From the NCBI GenBank assembly GCA_003166865.1, contig PMUP01000020.1:1-64000 (forward strand): a DNA stretch of 64,000 nt, in the 5' to 3' direction. The notes under the pieces were generated by a model. It had not been told where the DNA came from. It saw only the letters and a list, made by a program, of their open reading frames with translations, and searched no databases. Positions 35,976 through 44,490 of the stretch are shown here, in pieces. This stretch comes from Bryobacterales bacterium. GTDB taxonomy: Bacteria > Acidobacteriota > Terriglobia > Bryobacterales > Bryobacteraceae. The position numbers and the translations under genes were made by a program. Numbering within the stretch: position 1 is the first letter of the stretch; each line of letters opens with the position of its first letter.

Positions 35976-36696
35976 GCGGCATTTTGAGCAACCAGTGCCG
36001 GTCCTTCTCCGTCATTTTCTCGGCGGCGAGCCGCAGCACCAGCCTCGGCGCGCTCGCCCTCCAATCATCCAGAAATTGGATCACGGAACGCGGCCTCTTC
36101 GGATAGGTTTCCTTCAACAGCCAGCCAACGCCCTTCCGCACCATGTCGTCAGTGTCGTCGCGCAACAGACCGCAAACTTGAAAGATCGTTTCTGTGCCGC
36201 GGCCCTGCTTTGCTTGCTGGATCAGTGAAACCGCGGCCGATCGCCGTTTCCAGCGATTCTTGGATTTCGTCCAGCGAGTCAATCTGTCCGCCAAACCCGG
36301 TCGATTCGCAATCGAAGCCGCGATCAGCCACGTGGAAACGCCGTCGCAATGCGACCAGTTCCTGACATACCGGTCCAGCCACTGCTCGAACATCGCAAAT
36401 TCGCGCTGGTCGCACAATTTGGCGAACCGCCGATACAGGTGGCACACGATCACGCCTTCCTCCAGCATGCCGCTCTTCCATAGCTCGGTGGCGAAGCGGT
36501 CCCGCTCGGCCACGGGCCACTGCTTCAATTCACGATAGGCGAGCCGCGCTAATTCGCGAAGCAGAGGAGTTCGGACTCCATACGGCTTCACCGGCTCTTT
36601 GAAAAACCAGCGCAACCCAGCGGCAAATTCAGGGTCCGCCGCGGCTTTCAACCGGGCTCGCGTGGTCTTCAACAAAGCTGCAACTTCGCCCGCCAT
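35965..36696 (-). CDS. DNA alkylation repair protein (AlkD-like HEAT-repeat glycosylase)
   Basis: A 243-residue all-helical protein. Recognisable family text includes FFKEPVKPYGVRTPLLRELAR, WKSGMLEEGVIVCHLYRRF, YVRNWSHCDGVSTWLI, KNRWKRRSAAVSLI and VRKGVGWLLKETYPKRP. AlkD proteins excise bulky cationic 3-methyl and 7-methyl purines without base flipping. The start is set by the TAATG overlap with the lpxA stop at 36698-36694. The link to lpxA is positional, not functional. It is the third alkylation-repair gene in the window, after the Ada-AlkA and Ogt genes. Confidence 0.9.
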   Translation of the reverse strand: MAGEVAALLKTTRARLKAAADPEFAAGLRWFFKEPVKPYGVRTPLLRELARLAYRELKQWPVAERDRFATELWKSGMLEEGVIVCHLYRRFAKLCDQREFAMFEQWLDRYVRNWSHCDGVSTWLIAASIANRPGLADRLTRWTKSKNRWKRRSAAVSLIQQAKQGRGTETIFQVCGLLRDDTDDMVRKGVGWLLKETYPKRPRSVIQFLDDWRASAPRLVLRLAAEKMTEKDRHWLLKMPLKR

Positions 36697-37484
36697 TACT
36701 CTCGACAAATGCCGCGCTCGCTGCTCTCGATGAACTTCACCAGATGCCGCGTATGCTCCGTGTCCAGCTCGGCCGTGATCCGCGCCAGTGCATCCTTCAG
36801 CTTCAGCCCGGACCGATACAGGATTCGGTACGCCGACTTGAGAGCGCCAATCTCTTCGCCAGTGAATCCGGCGCGCTTCAGTCCCACCACGTTCAACCCA
36901 TTCGGCCGCGCGTTGAAAGCGGTGTACAGGAAAAACGGCGGAATATCCAGGTTCACGCGCGAATTGCCACCGATCATCGCCAGCCGCCCGACCTTCGAGT
37001 ATTGGTGAATCACCACGCCGCCCGAGATGAACGCCTGATCCTCCACGTGCACGTGGCCAGCCACCAACGCGCAGCTCGCGATCACGCAATTGTTTCCGAT
37101 CACGCAATTATGCGCGATGTGCCCGGAGCTCATGATGTAGTTGTCATTGCCGATCGTGGTAACGCTCTCCGGCTCGGTGCCGCGCGAAATAGTATAGTGC
37201 TCGCGGATGATGTTGCCGTCGCCGATTCGCAAGTAGCTGCGCTGGCCGGTGAAGTTTTTGTCAAACGGATCGGTCCCCAGCACCGTGCCGGCCGAGATCT
37301 CGTTGCGCTCGCCGAGGGTGGTCCAGCGCTTCACGAAAACGTACGGTTCCAGGCGGCAGGACGCTCCGATCACCACATCCTCTTCGACGATCGCGTACTC
37401 GCCAATGTTGGCCAGCGGTCCGATGCGCGCTTGCGGATGAACGCGCGCGGTGGGAGCCAGGGTGGCCGACGGATCAACTGGCAT
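36696..37484 (-). CDS. lpxA: UDP-N-acetylglucosamine O-acyltransferase LpxA
   Basis: A 262-residue left-handed beta-helix enzyme for the first step of lipid A synthesis. Hexapeptide repeats run through residues 10-190 (ARVHPQARIGPLANIGEYAIV; TIGNDNYIMSSGHIAHNCVIGNN, with the catalytic histidine in AHNC). The C-terminal helical domain follows (GLNVVGLKRAGFTGEEIGALKSAYRIL). It is divergent from lpxD across 23-35 bases instead of following lpxD and fabZ as in many bacteria. Confidence 0.95.
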   Translation of the reverse strand: MPVDPSATLAPTARVHPQARIGPLANIGEYAIVEEDVVIGASCRLEPYVFVKRWTTLGERNEISAGTVLGTDPFDKNFTGQRSYLRIGDGNIIREHYTISRGTEPESVTTIGNDNYIMSSGHIAHNCVIGNNCVIASCALVAGHVHVEDQAFISGGVVIHQYSKVGRLAMIGGNSRVNLDIPPFFLYTAFNARPNGLNVVGLKRAGFTGEEIGALKSAYRILYRSGLKLKDALARITAELDTEHTRHLVKFIESSERGICRE

Positions 37485-37488
37485 AACT

Positions 37489-37501
37489 TTGTATCATACA
37501 A
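37489..37501. promoter_or_regulatory. Perfect palindrome between lpxA and lpxD, candidate shared promoter/operator
   Basis: TTGTATCATACAA is a 6-1-6 inverted repeat centred at 37495, filling the middle of the 23-base gap between the lpxA ATG and the first lpxD ATG. It contains TATCAT on the plus strand and TATGAT on the minus strand, both passable -10 elements. With so little space, any initiation here would give very short or no leaders. It may instead be a repressor site. Confidence 0.4.
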
Positions 37502-37507
37502 GGGTGA

Positions 37508-38539
37508 ATGGGAGAAGCCGTGCGCGTCGATGAAATCGCCAGGCATTTGAAGGCCGGCTTTGAAGGCGCCGGCGATCTCGAAATTATCGGCGTCGCGCCA
37601 CTGGAATCCGCCGGGCCGAGCGAGATTGCTTTTATCGGCAGCCGGAAAGCGGCCGCGCATGCCGATCGGTCGAGCGCGGGCTGCCTGTTGGTAACCCACG
37701 AATTCCCCGCGGGCCGGACCGTGATTCGCGTTGACGATCCGCGCGGCGGCTTGGCCAGCGTCATCGCGCTGCTCTATCCGCGGCCGCCGCTTACTCCGGG
37801 CGCGCATCCCACGGCGGTGATCGCGCTGGACGCCGAGATCGCAACATCCGCCGCCATCGGAGCGCACGCGGTGATCGGCGCTGGAGTCCGAATAGGCGAG
37901 CGCACCAGTATCGGCGCAAGTTGCAGCATCGGAGCTGGCGCGCGCATTGGCGCCGATTGCATGCTGCACCCGCACGTCACCATCTACGAACACGTCAGCA
38001 TTGGCGATCGCGCCGTGCTGCACTCCGGTTGCGTGCTCGGAGCCGATGGCTTCGGATTCGTGCGCGGCCCGGACGGCTATCGGAAGTTCCCGCAGATCGG
38101 GCGCGTGGAGATTGGCGCTGACGTCGAGATCGGCGCCAATTCCTGCATCGATCGCGCCGCGCTCGGCGTCACGCGCATTGGAGACGGCGTCAAGCTCGAC
38201 AACCTGGTGCACATCGGGCACAACTGCAGTATCGGGCGGCATGTCGTGATTGCCGCGCAGACCGGGCTCTCGGGCGGTGTCGTGGTGGAAGATTACGCGG
38301 TGATTGGCGGACAAGTTGGAATTGGAGACAAGGCGCGCATAGAAACCGGCGCGGTTCTCGGTTCCGGCTGCGGAATCCTCACGTCCAAGATCGTTCGCAA
38401 GGGCCAAGTAGTGTGGGGAACTCCCGCGCGCCCGCTCAAAGAACACCTGGAGCAATTGGCGAGCCTGTCGCGCCTGCCGAAGCTTCGCAAGGAGATTGCG
38501 GAGTTGGAAAAACGGCTGCGCGATCGCGAGACTGGCTGA
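37508..38539 (+). CDS. lpxD: UDP-3-O-(3-hydroxyacyl)glucosamine N-acyltransferase LpxD
   Basis: Third step of lipid A synthesis. The 343-residue protein has the N-terminal uridine-binding domain (VDEIARHLKAGFEGAGDLEIIGVAPLESAG), a long hexapeptide beta-helix (GAHAVIGAGVRIGERTSIGAS), the FGFVRGPDGYRKFPQIGRV insert and the catalytic histidine in VHIGHNCSIG. It closes with a C-terminal coiled helix (LRKEIAELEKRLRDRE). The start may be ATG 37508 or, better spaced behind GGGAGAAG, GTG 37520, which gives the typical MRVDEIA N-terminus. Confidence 0.94.
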   Translation: MGEAVRVDEIARHLKAGFEGAGDLEIIGVAPLESAGPSEIAFIGSRKAAAHADRSSAGCLLVTHEFPAGRTVIRVDDPRGGLASVIALLYPRPPLTPGAHPTAVIALDAEIATSAAIGAHAVIGAGVRIGERTSIGASCSIGAGARIGADCMLHPHVTIYEHVSIGDRAVLHSGCVLGADGFGFVRGPDGYRKFPQIGRVEIGADVEIGANSCIDRAALGVTRIGDGVKLDNLVHIGHNCSIGRHVVIAAQTGLSGGVVVEDYAVIGGQVGIGDKARIETGAVLGSGCGILTSKIVRKGQVVWGTPARPLKEHLEQLASLSRLPKLRKEIAELEKRLRDRETG

Positions 38540-38558
38540 GTTTTTCTAGCTGAAGCCG

Positions 38559-38867
38559 CTACCGCGCGCCCGTAGTGTGCACTCGCACGTATGGTTTACG
38601 CACCATGCCGGCGCGCCGTTCCAGGATTGCGTTGGCTTCCTCCACCAAACGCTGGAGGTGCGTCATGTGCAGCCTGGCCTGAACCTGCCCAGCCGGCAGG
38701 GTCATCTCCAGATAGTAGGCGATCGCCTCAATGGAACTCAGCGGCTGGCGCAACTCGTGAACCAACTCACGCAATCGCTCGTCGGGCGACGCAGCGGGCA
38801 AGGGAGCCTCTATGGAATGAGAACTTTTGGAGAGAACCGCGACAGCAGCAGACATCGTGTTTGGCAT
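38559..38867 (-). CDS. Orphan DHp (HisKA)-like small protein
   Basis: A 102-residue frame with an alpha-helical core RLRELVHELRQPLSSIEAIAYYLEM. This closely resembles a histidine kinase H-box (H-E-x-R-x-P-L) and first DHp helix, followed by a second helix (HMTHLQRLVEEANAILERR). There is no ATPase domain, here or in other frames nearby. ATG 38867 and ATG 38855 are both possible; AAAGGGA is better spaced for the latter. It could be a phosphotransfer or dimerisation partner, or a decayed kinase remnant. Confidence 0.55.
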   Translation of the reverse strand: MPNTMSAAVAVLSKSSHSIEAPLPAASPDERLRELVHELRQPLSSIEAIAYYLEMTLPAGQVQARLHMTHLQRLVEEANAILERRAGMVRKPYVRVHTTGAR

Positions 38868-39007
38868 TCCCTTTCGTTATGCTCACAGAACAACCCCTGA
38901 ACCAGTGAGCATGACCATCACGCTAAATGGGGGAAATCGTTTTATACCGCTAAACTCGTGCGCACGTCAAGAGAATCTTTTAGAAAACTCTCTTTGGCTC
39001 CCGATCG

Positions 39008-39709
39008 TCATTTGGGCGACACCAAACGTGCGATCCCAAATGCCGCCGCGGCGGCCAACCCCCCGATCAGTGCCGTCCGGGCGGCGCTCGATCCGGGAGG
39101 CATTCCGGTATAATGCCCTTTCACCGCGCCAAATGCGGCCAGCGCGATGATTGTCGCGATCACCGAAGCGATCAGCGCCGCGTAAGCCGAGCTCATTAAC
39201 ATGTAAGGAGCCAGCGGAATCAAACCGCCCGCGATGTACGCTCCAGCGATGGTACTCGCACTGCGCAGAGCGCGTTTTGGGTCCGGCTGCTCCAGGCCCA
39301 ACTCGAAGCGCATCATGAAATCGATCCACTGTTTGGGCCGCAGCCGCAGTGAGTCGACGATCGGAACGGCCTCGGCGTGCGTCAGCCCGTACATCTCGAA
39401 GACTTCCAGCACCTCGCGTGCCTCCTCGTCGGGAATCTCTTCCACCTCGCGCTGCTCGCGCCGCAACTCACTCGCGTAATGATCGGCGTCGTTCCTGGCC
39501 GCCAGGTATCCGCCCAGACCCATGGCGATGGAGCCCGCCGCGATCTCGGCAAGTCCCGCGACGACGATGATGCGCGTGGTGGTGTCCGCGCCGGACAATC
39601 CGGCCGCCAGCGCGAAAGGAACGGTGAGTCCATCGGCCATCCCTATAACGACGTCGCGTACGAATTCTGAAGCAGTGAAGTGCGATTCAACGTGCGGCGT
39701 TTGCGGCAT
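39008..39709 (-). CDS. VIT1/CCC1 family Fe2+/Mn2+ transporter
   Basis: A 233-residue membrane protein. Family text includes FVRDVVIGMADGLTVPFALAAGLSGA in helix 1, EIAAGSIAMGLGGYLAARNDADHY after helix 2, a charged cytoplasmic loop rich in Glu (REQREVEEIPDEEAREV), then GAYIAGGLIPLAPYM and AFGAVKGHYTG. Such proteins export or sequester ferrous iron and manganese. The start overlaps the uvrA stop by 23 bases, so it may be read from the uvrA transcript. Confidence 0.92.
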   Translation of the reverse strand: MPQTPHVESHFTASEFVRDVVIGMADGLTVPFALAAGLSGADTTTRIIVVAGLAEIAAGSIAMGLGGYLAARNDADHYASELRREQREVEEIPDEEAREVLEVFEMYGLTHAEAVPIVDSLRLRPKQWIDFMMRFELGLEQPDPKRALRSASTIAGAYIAGGLIPLAPYMLMSSAYAALIASVIATIIALAAFGAVKGHYTGMPPGSSAARTALIGGLAAAAAFGIARLVSPK

Positions 39710-42494
39710 ATTTCTTCAAGTATCGTCCAGTATAGGAATTCCGGGCCGCCGCAATTTGCTCGGGAGTACCCTCGGCCACGATCTGCCCGCCGCGTTCGCC
39801 GCCCTCGGGTCCCAGATCGATCACCCAATCGGCGCTGCGGATCACGTCCAGGTTGTGCTCGATGATCAGCACGCTGCCGCCGCTGTCGATCAATCGTTGG
39901 AACGCCGCCAACAGCTTCGCGATGTCATCGAAGTGCAGACCGGTGGTCGGCTCATCGAATATGAACAGCGTTCCGCCGCAGGATGCCAGTGCCAGGTGAG
40001 CCGCCAGCTTCACGCGCTGTGCCTCGCCTCCGCTCAAGGTGGTGGCGGATTGTCCCAGGCGCAAATATCCCAAGCCGACGTCGGCCAGCACTTTCAGCCG
40101 GCCGTATAATCGCTTCGAGTCGTGGAAGAAGGACAGCGCCTCCGTCACCGTTAATTGCAGGACTTCGTGAATGTTCAGCCCCTTATAGCGAATATCCAGA
40201 ATGGCGCTCTTGAAGCGCGTGCCTTTGCACTCTTCACACAGCAGCTCCACGTCGGCCAGGAACTGCATTTCAACCGTCACTGTGCCGTCGCCCTGGCAAT
40301 TCTCGCAGCGGCCGCCGGGGATGTTGAACGAAAAATGCCCGGCACTGTATCCGCGCTTTCTGGCCTCGGGCGTGGAAGCGAAGAGCTCGCGGATCAAGTC
40401 GAAAGCCTTGATATACGTCACCGGATTCGAGCGCGGAGTTCGGCCAATGGGCGACTGATCCACCAGCACCACCTCGCGCACCAGCTCCGCCTTCTCTACC
40501 CTGCGGCACGTGATCTTCTCGGCCTTCTGTTGCTGATCCTCATCGAAGCCATCTTGGGCAGCCGCGTGCCGCAGCCGCTGCGTCAGCGACTGAAAGATCA
40601 CGTCGTGCACCAGGGTCGATTTGCCCGATCCGGAAACGCCCGTCACCGCAACCATCAGGTCCAACGGAATCGCGACGTCGATGCCCTTCAGATTGTGGGC
40701 GCGAGCGCCGAAAAACTTCACGACTCGCTTGGGGTTGACAGATCTGGGCGCGCCCGAAGTAGCCGCGCGAAGGTCGCCGCGCAAATATCGCGACGTCAGC
40801 GAGGCCGCGCCATCCGCTGCAATCTTGCCGTACGATCCTTCGAACACGATCTCGCCGCCAAGTTCGCCCGCCCCCGGCCCCATATCGATAATGTGGTCAG
40901 CCGCGCGCATCACGTCGGCATCGTGCTCCACAACCACAATGGTGTTGCCCAAGTCGCGCAGCTCTTCTAAGATCCGAATCAGCCGTCCGGTATCGCGCGA
41001 GTGCAAGCCGATGGACGGCTCGTCCAGCACATAGCACGCGCCCACCAACCGAGACCCAAGACAGGTCGCAAGCTGTATACGCTGCGCCTCGCCGCCCGAC
41101 AGAGTGGAAGACAGGCGGTCCAGCGTGAGATAGTCCAGACCGACGTCGTTCAGGAACTTGAGCCGTTGCCGGACCTCCACCAGGATCTTGTCGGCGATAG
41201 CCGATTCCTCGGGCGACAGCTCCAGCGACTGAAAGAATTCGTAAGCGTGCTCGATATTCAACTTGACCAGATCCGCGATCGTCCTCCCCGCGATGCGCAC
41301 GTTCAGCGCGTCGGCGCGCAGCCGCGAACCCCCGCAGTCCGGACATTCGGCATAGCCCCGGTAGCGGCTCAGGAACACGCGCACATGCACCTTGTACTTC
41401 TTCGCTTCCACCTCCGCGAAGAAATCGTGAATCGCCTTCACTACCAGCGCCTGCTCTTCGGACTTGAGATCGGCGTACGGCACGTTCCACCGCAGCTTGG
41501 CGCGCGAGGACTTTTTGAAGTGGCCGCCATACCATTGGTATTGTGGCTTGGTCCAAGGATCGACTGCGCCTTCATCGAGCGTGAGGCCGGCGTTCGGGAT
41601 CACCAGGTCCATATCGTAGTCGACGGTGTTGCCGAAGCCCTGGCAGCGGGGGCAGGCGCCCATGGGATTGTTGAAACTGAAGAGGCTGGGCTCCGGTGTC
41701 GCCAGCTCAATCCCGCAACGCTTGCAAGCGAATTTCTCGCTGAATCGCAAAGTGGCGGGAGGCGGATTTTGCGGCGTGGCTTCCTCGAAAATCACCTCGC
41801 CGGATTCGCGATAACAGATTTCCGTGGTGTCCACGATGCGCTGGTGCAGCTCGGGCGCAATGACGAAGCGGTCCACCAAAATGAACACCGGCCGGCTGAA
41901 ATCGATATCCAGCAAGGATTCGGGAGTCGAGAATTCGAATACCCGGTCGTTCTGATAGAGCCGGTTGAAGCCTTTCTTGCGGAGCTCAAACAAGTGATCG
42001 CGCAGCGCCTCCGTAGTCGCGCCGCCGCGCACTGGAAAGAGCGCATACCAGCGCGAACCTTCCGGCTGCTGGAGCATCCGCTGCGCAACTTGATCCACCG
42101 TGTCGCGCACCACTTGATCGCCGCACTTGGGACAATAGCTGCGGCCGGCCCGCGCGTAAAGCAGCCGCAGGTAATCGTAAATCTCGGTCGACGTCGCCAC
42201 TGTCGAGCGCGGATTGCGCGTCGTGTTCTTTTGCCGGATCGCGATCGGCGGCGCGATTCCCGCGATCTCGTCCACGTCCGGCTTCTCCATGCGCTCCAGA
42301 AACTGCCGCGCATAAGACGAGAGCGATTCCACGTAGCGCCGCTGGCCCTCGGCGTACACGGTGTCGAACACCAGCGACGACTTGCCGGAACCGGAAACAC
42401 CCGTCACCACCGTCAGCAGATTGTGCGGGATCGCCAGCGAGACGTTCTTCAAATTGTGGACGCGCGCTCCACGGATAAGTATGGATTCTTCCAA
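39687..42494 (-). CDS. uvrA: Excinuclease ABC subunit A
   Basis: A 935-residue damage-recognition ATPase of nucleotide excision repair. It has two ABC modules: Walker [20 protein letters not shown] at about 31 and [16 protein letters not shown] at about 625, each with LSGGEAQR signatures. Zinc-finger cysteines are CPKCGD, CKRCG/CPRCQG, and CENCQGDG with CEECKG. The insertion text [20 protein letters not shown] is typical of class I UvrA. The VIT1-like gene follows, overlapping its end. Confidence 0.97.
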   Translation of the reverse strand: MEESILIRGARVHNLKNVSLAIPHNLLTVVTGVSGSGKSSLVFDTVYAEGQRRYVESLSSYARQFLERMEKPDVDEIAGIAPPIAIRQKNTTRNPRSTVATSTEIYDYLRLLYARAGRSYCPKCGDQVVRDTVDQVAQRMLQQPEGSRWYALFPVRGGATTEALRDHLFELRKKGFNRLYQNDRVFEFSTPESLLDIDFSRPVFILVDRFVIAPELHQRIVDTTEICYRESGEVIFEEATPQNPPPATLRFSEKFACKRCGIELATPEPSLFSFNNPMGACPRCQGFGNTVDYDMDLVIPNAGLTLDEGAVDPWTKPQYQWYGGHFKKSSRAKLRWNVPYADLKSEEQALVVKAIHDFFAEVEAKKYKVHVRVFLSRYRGYAECPDCGGSRLRADALNVRIAGRTIADLVKLNIEHAYEFFQSLELSPEESAIADKILVEVRQRLKFLNDVGLDYLTLDRLSSTLSGGEAQRIQLATCLGSRLVGACYVLDEPSIGLHSRDTGRLIRILEELRDLGNTIVVVEHDADVMRAADHIIDMGPGAGELGGEIVFEGSYGKIAADGAASLTSRYLRGDLRAATSGAPRSVNPKRVVKFFGARAHNLKGIDVAIPLDLMVAVTGVSGSGKSTLVHDVIFQSLTQRLRHAAAQDGFDEDQQQKAEKITCRRVEKAELVREVVLVDQSPIGRTPRSNPVTYIKAFDLIRELFASTPEARKRGYSAGHFSFNIPGGRCENCQGDGTVTVEMQFLADVELLCEECKGTRFKSAILDIRYKGLNIHEVLQLTVTEALSFFHDSKRLYGRLKVLADVGLGYLRLGQSATTLSGGEAQRVKLAAHLALASCGGTLFIFDEPTTGLHFDDIAKLLAAFQRLIDSGGSVLIIEHNLDVIRSADWVIDLGPEGGERGGQIVAEGTPEQIAAARNSYTGRYLKKYAANAAR

Positions 42495-42605
42495 GGGATG
42501 TTTCGGGAGAGGAGGGCTACCCCGCCTGCTCCTTTGATTATCCCAGATGCGTCAACGGGCTCGCCGACCTGCGCAGGATATTGCTCTGCGAGCGATAATG
42601 AATTA

Positions 42606-42926
42606 ATGCCGATGGTTCCGACCGGATATGTCCACCGAGGCCACCTGGACGCAATCGTCAAGGAGGCAGGCGCGCTCTTAGGGCCGGAGGTGTTGCATGT
42701 GGCGTACATGATAGGTCCCGATTCCACGGACGAGCCCTCCATATTCTTTCGAATCCTGCTCGCGGACGCGGCTATTCGCGAGGACATCATAGTAGACGTG
42801 ACGCGTCGAATCGCGGACGTTCTCATGGATGCTGTACGCCCGTTAGAAGATTGGGGCTTACGTCCTTACTTCAACTACAGAAGCAAATCCGAGCAGGATC
42901 GCCATAGGGATCCTGATTTTGAATAG
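42606..42926 (+). CDS. Small protein paired with HEPN protein, possible degenerate nucleotidyltransferase
   Basis: A 106-residue protein from ATG 42606. The segment HVAYMIGPDSTDEPSIFFRILLADAAI sits where MNT-type nucleotidyltransferases carry their GS-x-DxD site, but the catalytic residues are not present. The C-terminal part has WGLRPYFNYRSKSEQ. I recognise no characterised domain. The stop is followed without a gap by the ATG of a HEPN-domain gene. By analogy with MNT-HEPN pairs it may be the partner or antitoxin; that is inference. GATAAT at 42594-42599 lies seven bases before the ATG, which would suit a leaderless transcript. Confidence 0.65.
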   Translation: MPMVPTGYVHRGHLDAIVKEAGALLGPEVLHVAYMIGPDSTDEPSIFFRILLADAAIREDIIVDVTRRIADVLMDAVRPLEDWGLRPYFNYRSKSEQDRHRDPDFE

Positions 42927-43334
42927 ATGGCGTACCACGACGACCTGCTAGCCCACGCGTTAGAGTTCGTCCACACATCCCCAACGACCCAACTTACCCT
43001 TCGGCGCGCTGTGTCAGGCGCGTATTATGCGGTCTTCCATTTCCTGATCTCCGAGGCCACATCCAACTGGGAAAATGTTTTGTTGCGGACAGCGCTTGGT
43101 AGAGCGTATGAGCACGGCGTCATGAAGACAGCCTCCAACCGAATTCTGGACAAAAAGAAGTTTCCTTTTATGGGGGAAGACGCAACCGTTGTGAACAGCC
43201 TTCGATTCGTCGGTCGAACCTTCAGCGAGCTTCAAGAAGCTCGAGAGTTCGCGGATTATAATCTCACGAAGGATTTAGATCCCGCAGAAGCATTCGCGCA
43301 AGTCAAATCCGCCGAAAGAATCTTCCGTACGTAG
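42927..43334 (+). CDS. HEPN-domain-like protein
   Basis: A 135-residue helical protein. The N-terminal helix TLRRAVSGAYYAVFHFLISEA is the hallmark of HEPN domains of the RxAYYAxFH type. The C-terminal helix has LQEAREFADYNLTKDLDPAEA, again typical. HEPN proteins include RNase toxins with an R-x(4-6)-H motif; here the nearest text is RAYEH (R-x3-H), so catalysis is doubtful. ATG 42927 directly abuts the preceding stop, so the two proteins are probably co-translated. The pair lies between uvrA and a hydrolase gene with no other linked genes. Confidence 0.75.
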   Translation: MAYHDDLLAHALEFVHTSPTTQLTLRRAVSGAYYAVFHFLISEATSNWENVLLRTALGRAYEHGVMKTASNRILDKKKFPFMGEDATVVNSLRFVGRTFSELQEAREFADYNLTKDLDPAEAFAQVKSAERIFRT

Positions 43335-43431
43335 CCCTCGATACGCGGACAGCAAATCGCGCAAGCATATTTGGTATCGCTGCTCGTTAAGCGCACCTAG
43401 CGAAGAGGGTTTGGCGAACGCACGCCAGTGG

Positions 43432-44400
43432 CTAACGTATGAACTCGCGAATGTACTCGTTCACCAGCGCCGGCTTTTCGTGAATCACCCAGTGCGACCC
43501 ATCCGGGATGCGCTTGATGGTGAGATCTGGCACGAATTTGTCCATGCCATCCAGGTTCCCCGTCAGCAACGCGGTGTCTTTTTCGCCCCAGATCACCAGC
43601 GTCGGAACCTTCACGATGAGACTCGCGGCATTCACTCCAAATGCCGCCCTGGATGGGGCAGGGGGCGCCGAAGCTTCACCTTCCTTCGGAGGCGCAGGCG
43701 GTCCCAGGTTGGCCGCCCGGTAATAATTCAAACCGCCGGTGAGCGCGCCGGGCTGGGACCACGCTGCGATGTACGCCTGCTTGTCTGCTTCCGTGAATAC
43801 GCCGGATTTCAAACCGTCCCCGAGCACGCCATCCACAAGCCCTGCATAGTTGTTGGCCGACAACTGCTGCTCAGCTTGTGCGCTGCGAAAGAACAGCATG
43901 TATTGGCTGGCCTTCTGTTGCGCGGGATTCTCGGCCAGCTCGCGCGCCAGCACCGCGGGATGCGGGCAATTGATGATGATCAGCTTTTCAAGGTACTCGG
44001 GATGCGCGATGGCGAAGCTCCACGCCACGCCGCCGCCCCAGTCGTGACCCACGAGAATGAACTTCTTATAACCCAGATGCTCGGCCAGGGCGCGGACGTC
44101 TTCCACCAGGTCCTTCATCTGGTAATGGTCGACCCCGGCGGGCTTCTCGGAAAGATTGTAGCCGCGCATGTCCGGAGCCACCGCGCGATGGTCTTTGCCA
44201 AACTCCGGCAACTGGTCCTTCCACTCGTACCAGAATTCCGGAAAGCCGTGCAGGAACACGATCAACGGTCCCTTACCGGCGGTGACATAGTGAAGACGAA
44301 CTCCATTCACTTTGGCAAATGCATGTTTTAATCCCGGCTTTTCCTTAGACAGGGCGCAGCAGGCAGCCGCGATGAGGACCAGCGCGATGCGATAGGGCAT
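43432..44400 (-). CDS. Secreted alpha/beta hydrolase, epoxide hydrolase-like
   Basis: A 322-residue protein with an N-terminal signal peptide (YRIALVLIAAACCALS). The oxyanion-hole motif HGFPEFWYEW, the nucleophile elbow GHDWGGGVAW with aspartate, the acid in WGEKDTAL and the base histidine in GSHWVIHEKP form the catalytic set of epoxide hydrolases and haloalkane dehalogenases. The HGxP form favours epoxide hydrolase. A proline/alanine-rich insertion in the cap (PPAPPKEGEASAPPAP-like) is unusual. A terminator precedes the gene, so it has its own promoter. Confidence 0.88.
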   Translation of the reverse strand: MPYRIALVLIAAACCALSKEKPGLKHAFAKVNGVRLHYVTAGKGPLIVFLHGFPEFWYEWKDQLPEFGKDHRAVAPDMRGYNLSEKPAGVDHYQMKDLVEDVRALAEHLGYKKFILVGHDWGGGVAWSFAIAHPEYLEKLIIINCPHPAVLARELAENPAQQKASQYMLFFRSAQAEQQLSANNYAGLVDGVLGDGLKSGVFTEADKQAYIAAWSQPGALTGGLNYYRAANLGPPAPPKEGEASAPPAPSRAAFGVNAASLIVKVPTLVIWGEKDTALLTGNLDGMDKFVPDLTIKRIPDGSHWVIHEKPALVNEYIREFIR

Positions 44401-44413
44401 CTTTAAACGCTAA

Positions 44414-44460
44414 CAAAAAAACTCCGGGGCCGCTAAAAGACTGCGGGCGGCTCCCGGAGT
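44414..44460 (-). terminator. Rho-independent terminator downstream of the GGDEF-like gene
   Basis: On the minus strand a strong stem (ACTCCGGGAGCCGC pairing with GCGGCCCCGGAGT, one bulged base, loop of about 13 bases) occupies 44460-44421. It is followed at once by seven T residues (44421-44415). It lies 31 bases past the stop of the 44491-45525 gene. Confidence 0.85.
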
Positions 44461-44490
44461 AACCCTGAGAAGGAAGTGGGTCAGACAGCC

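Noticed and set aside
41001-42605. Long plus-strand extension upstream of the small protein at 42606
   Set aside because: It is antisense to conserved uvrA motifs and has no domain; only the part after ATG 42606, beyond uvrA, looks coding.
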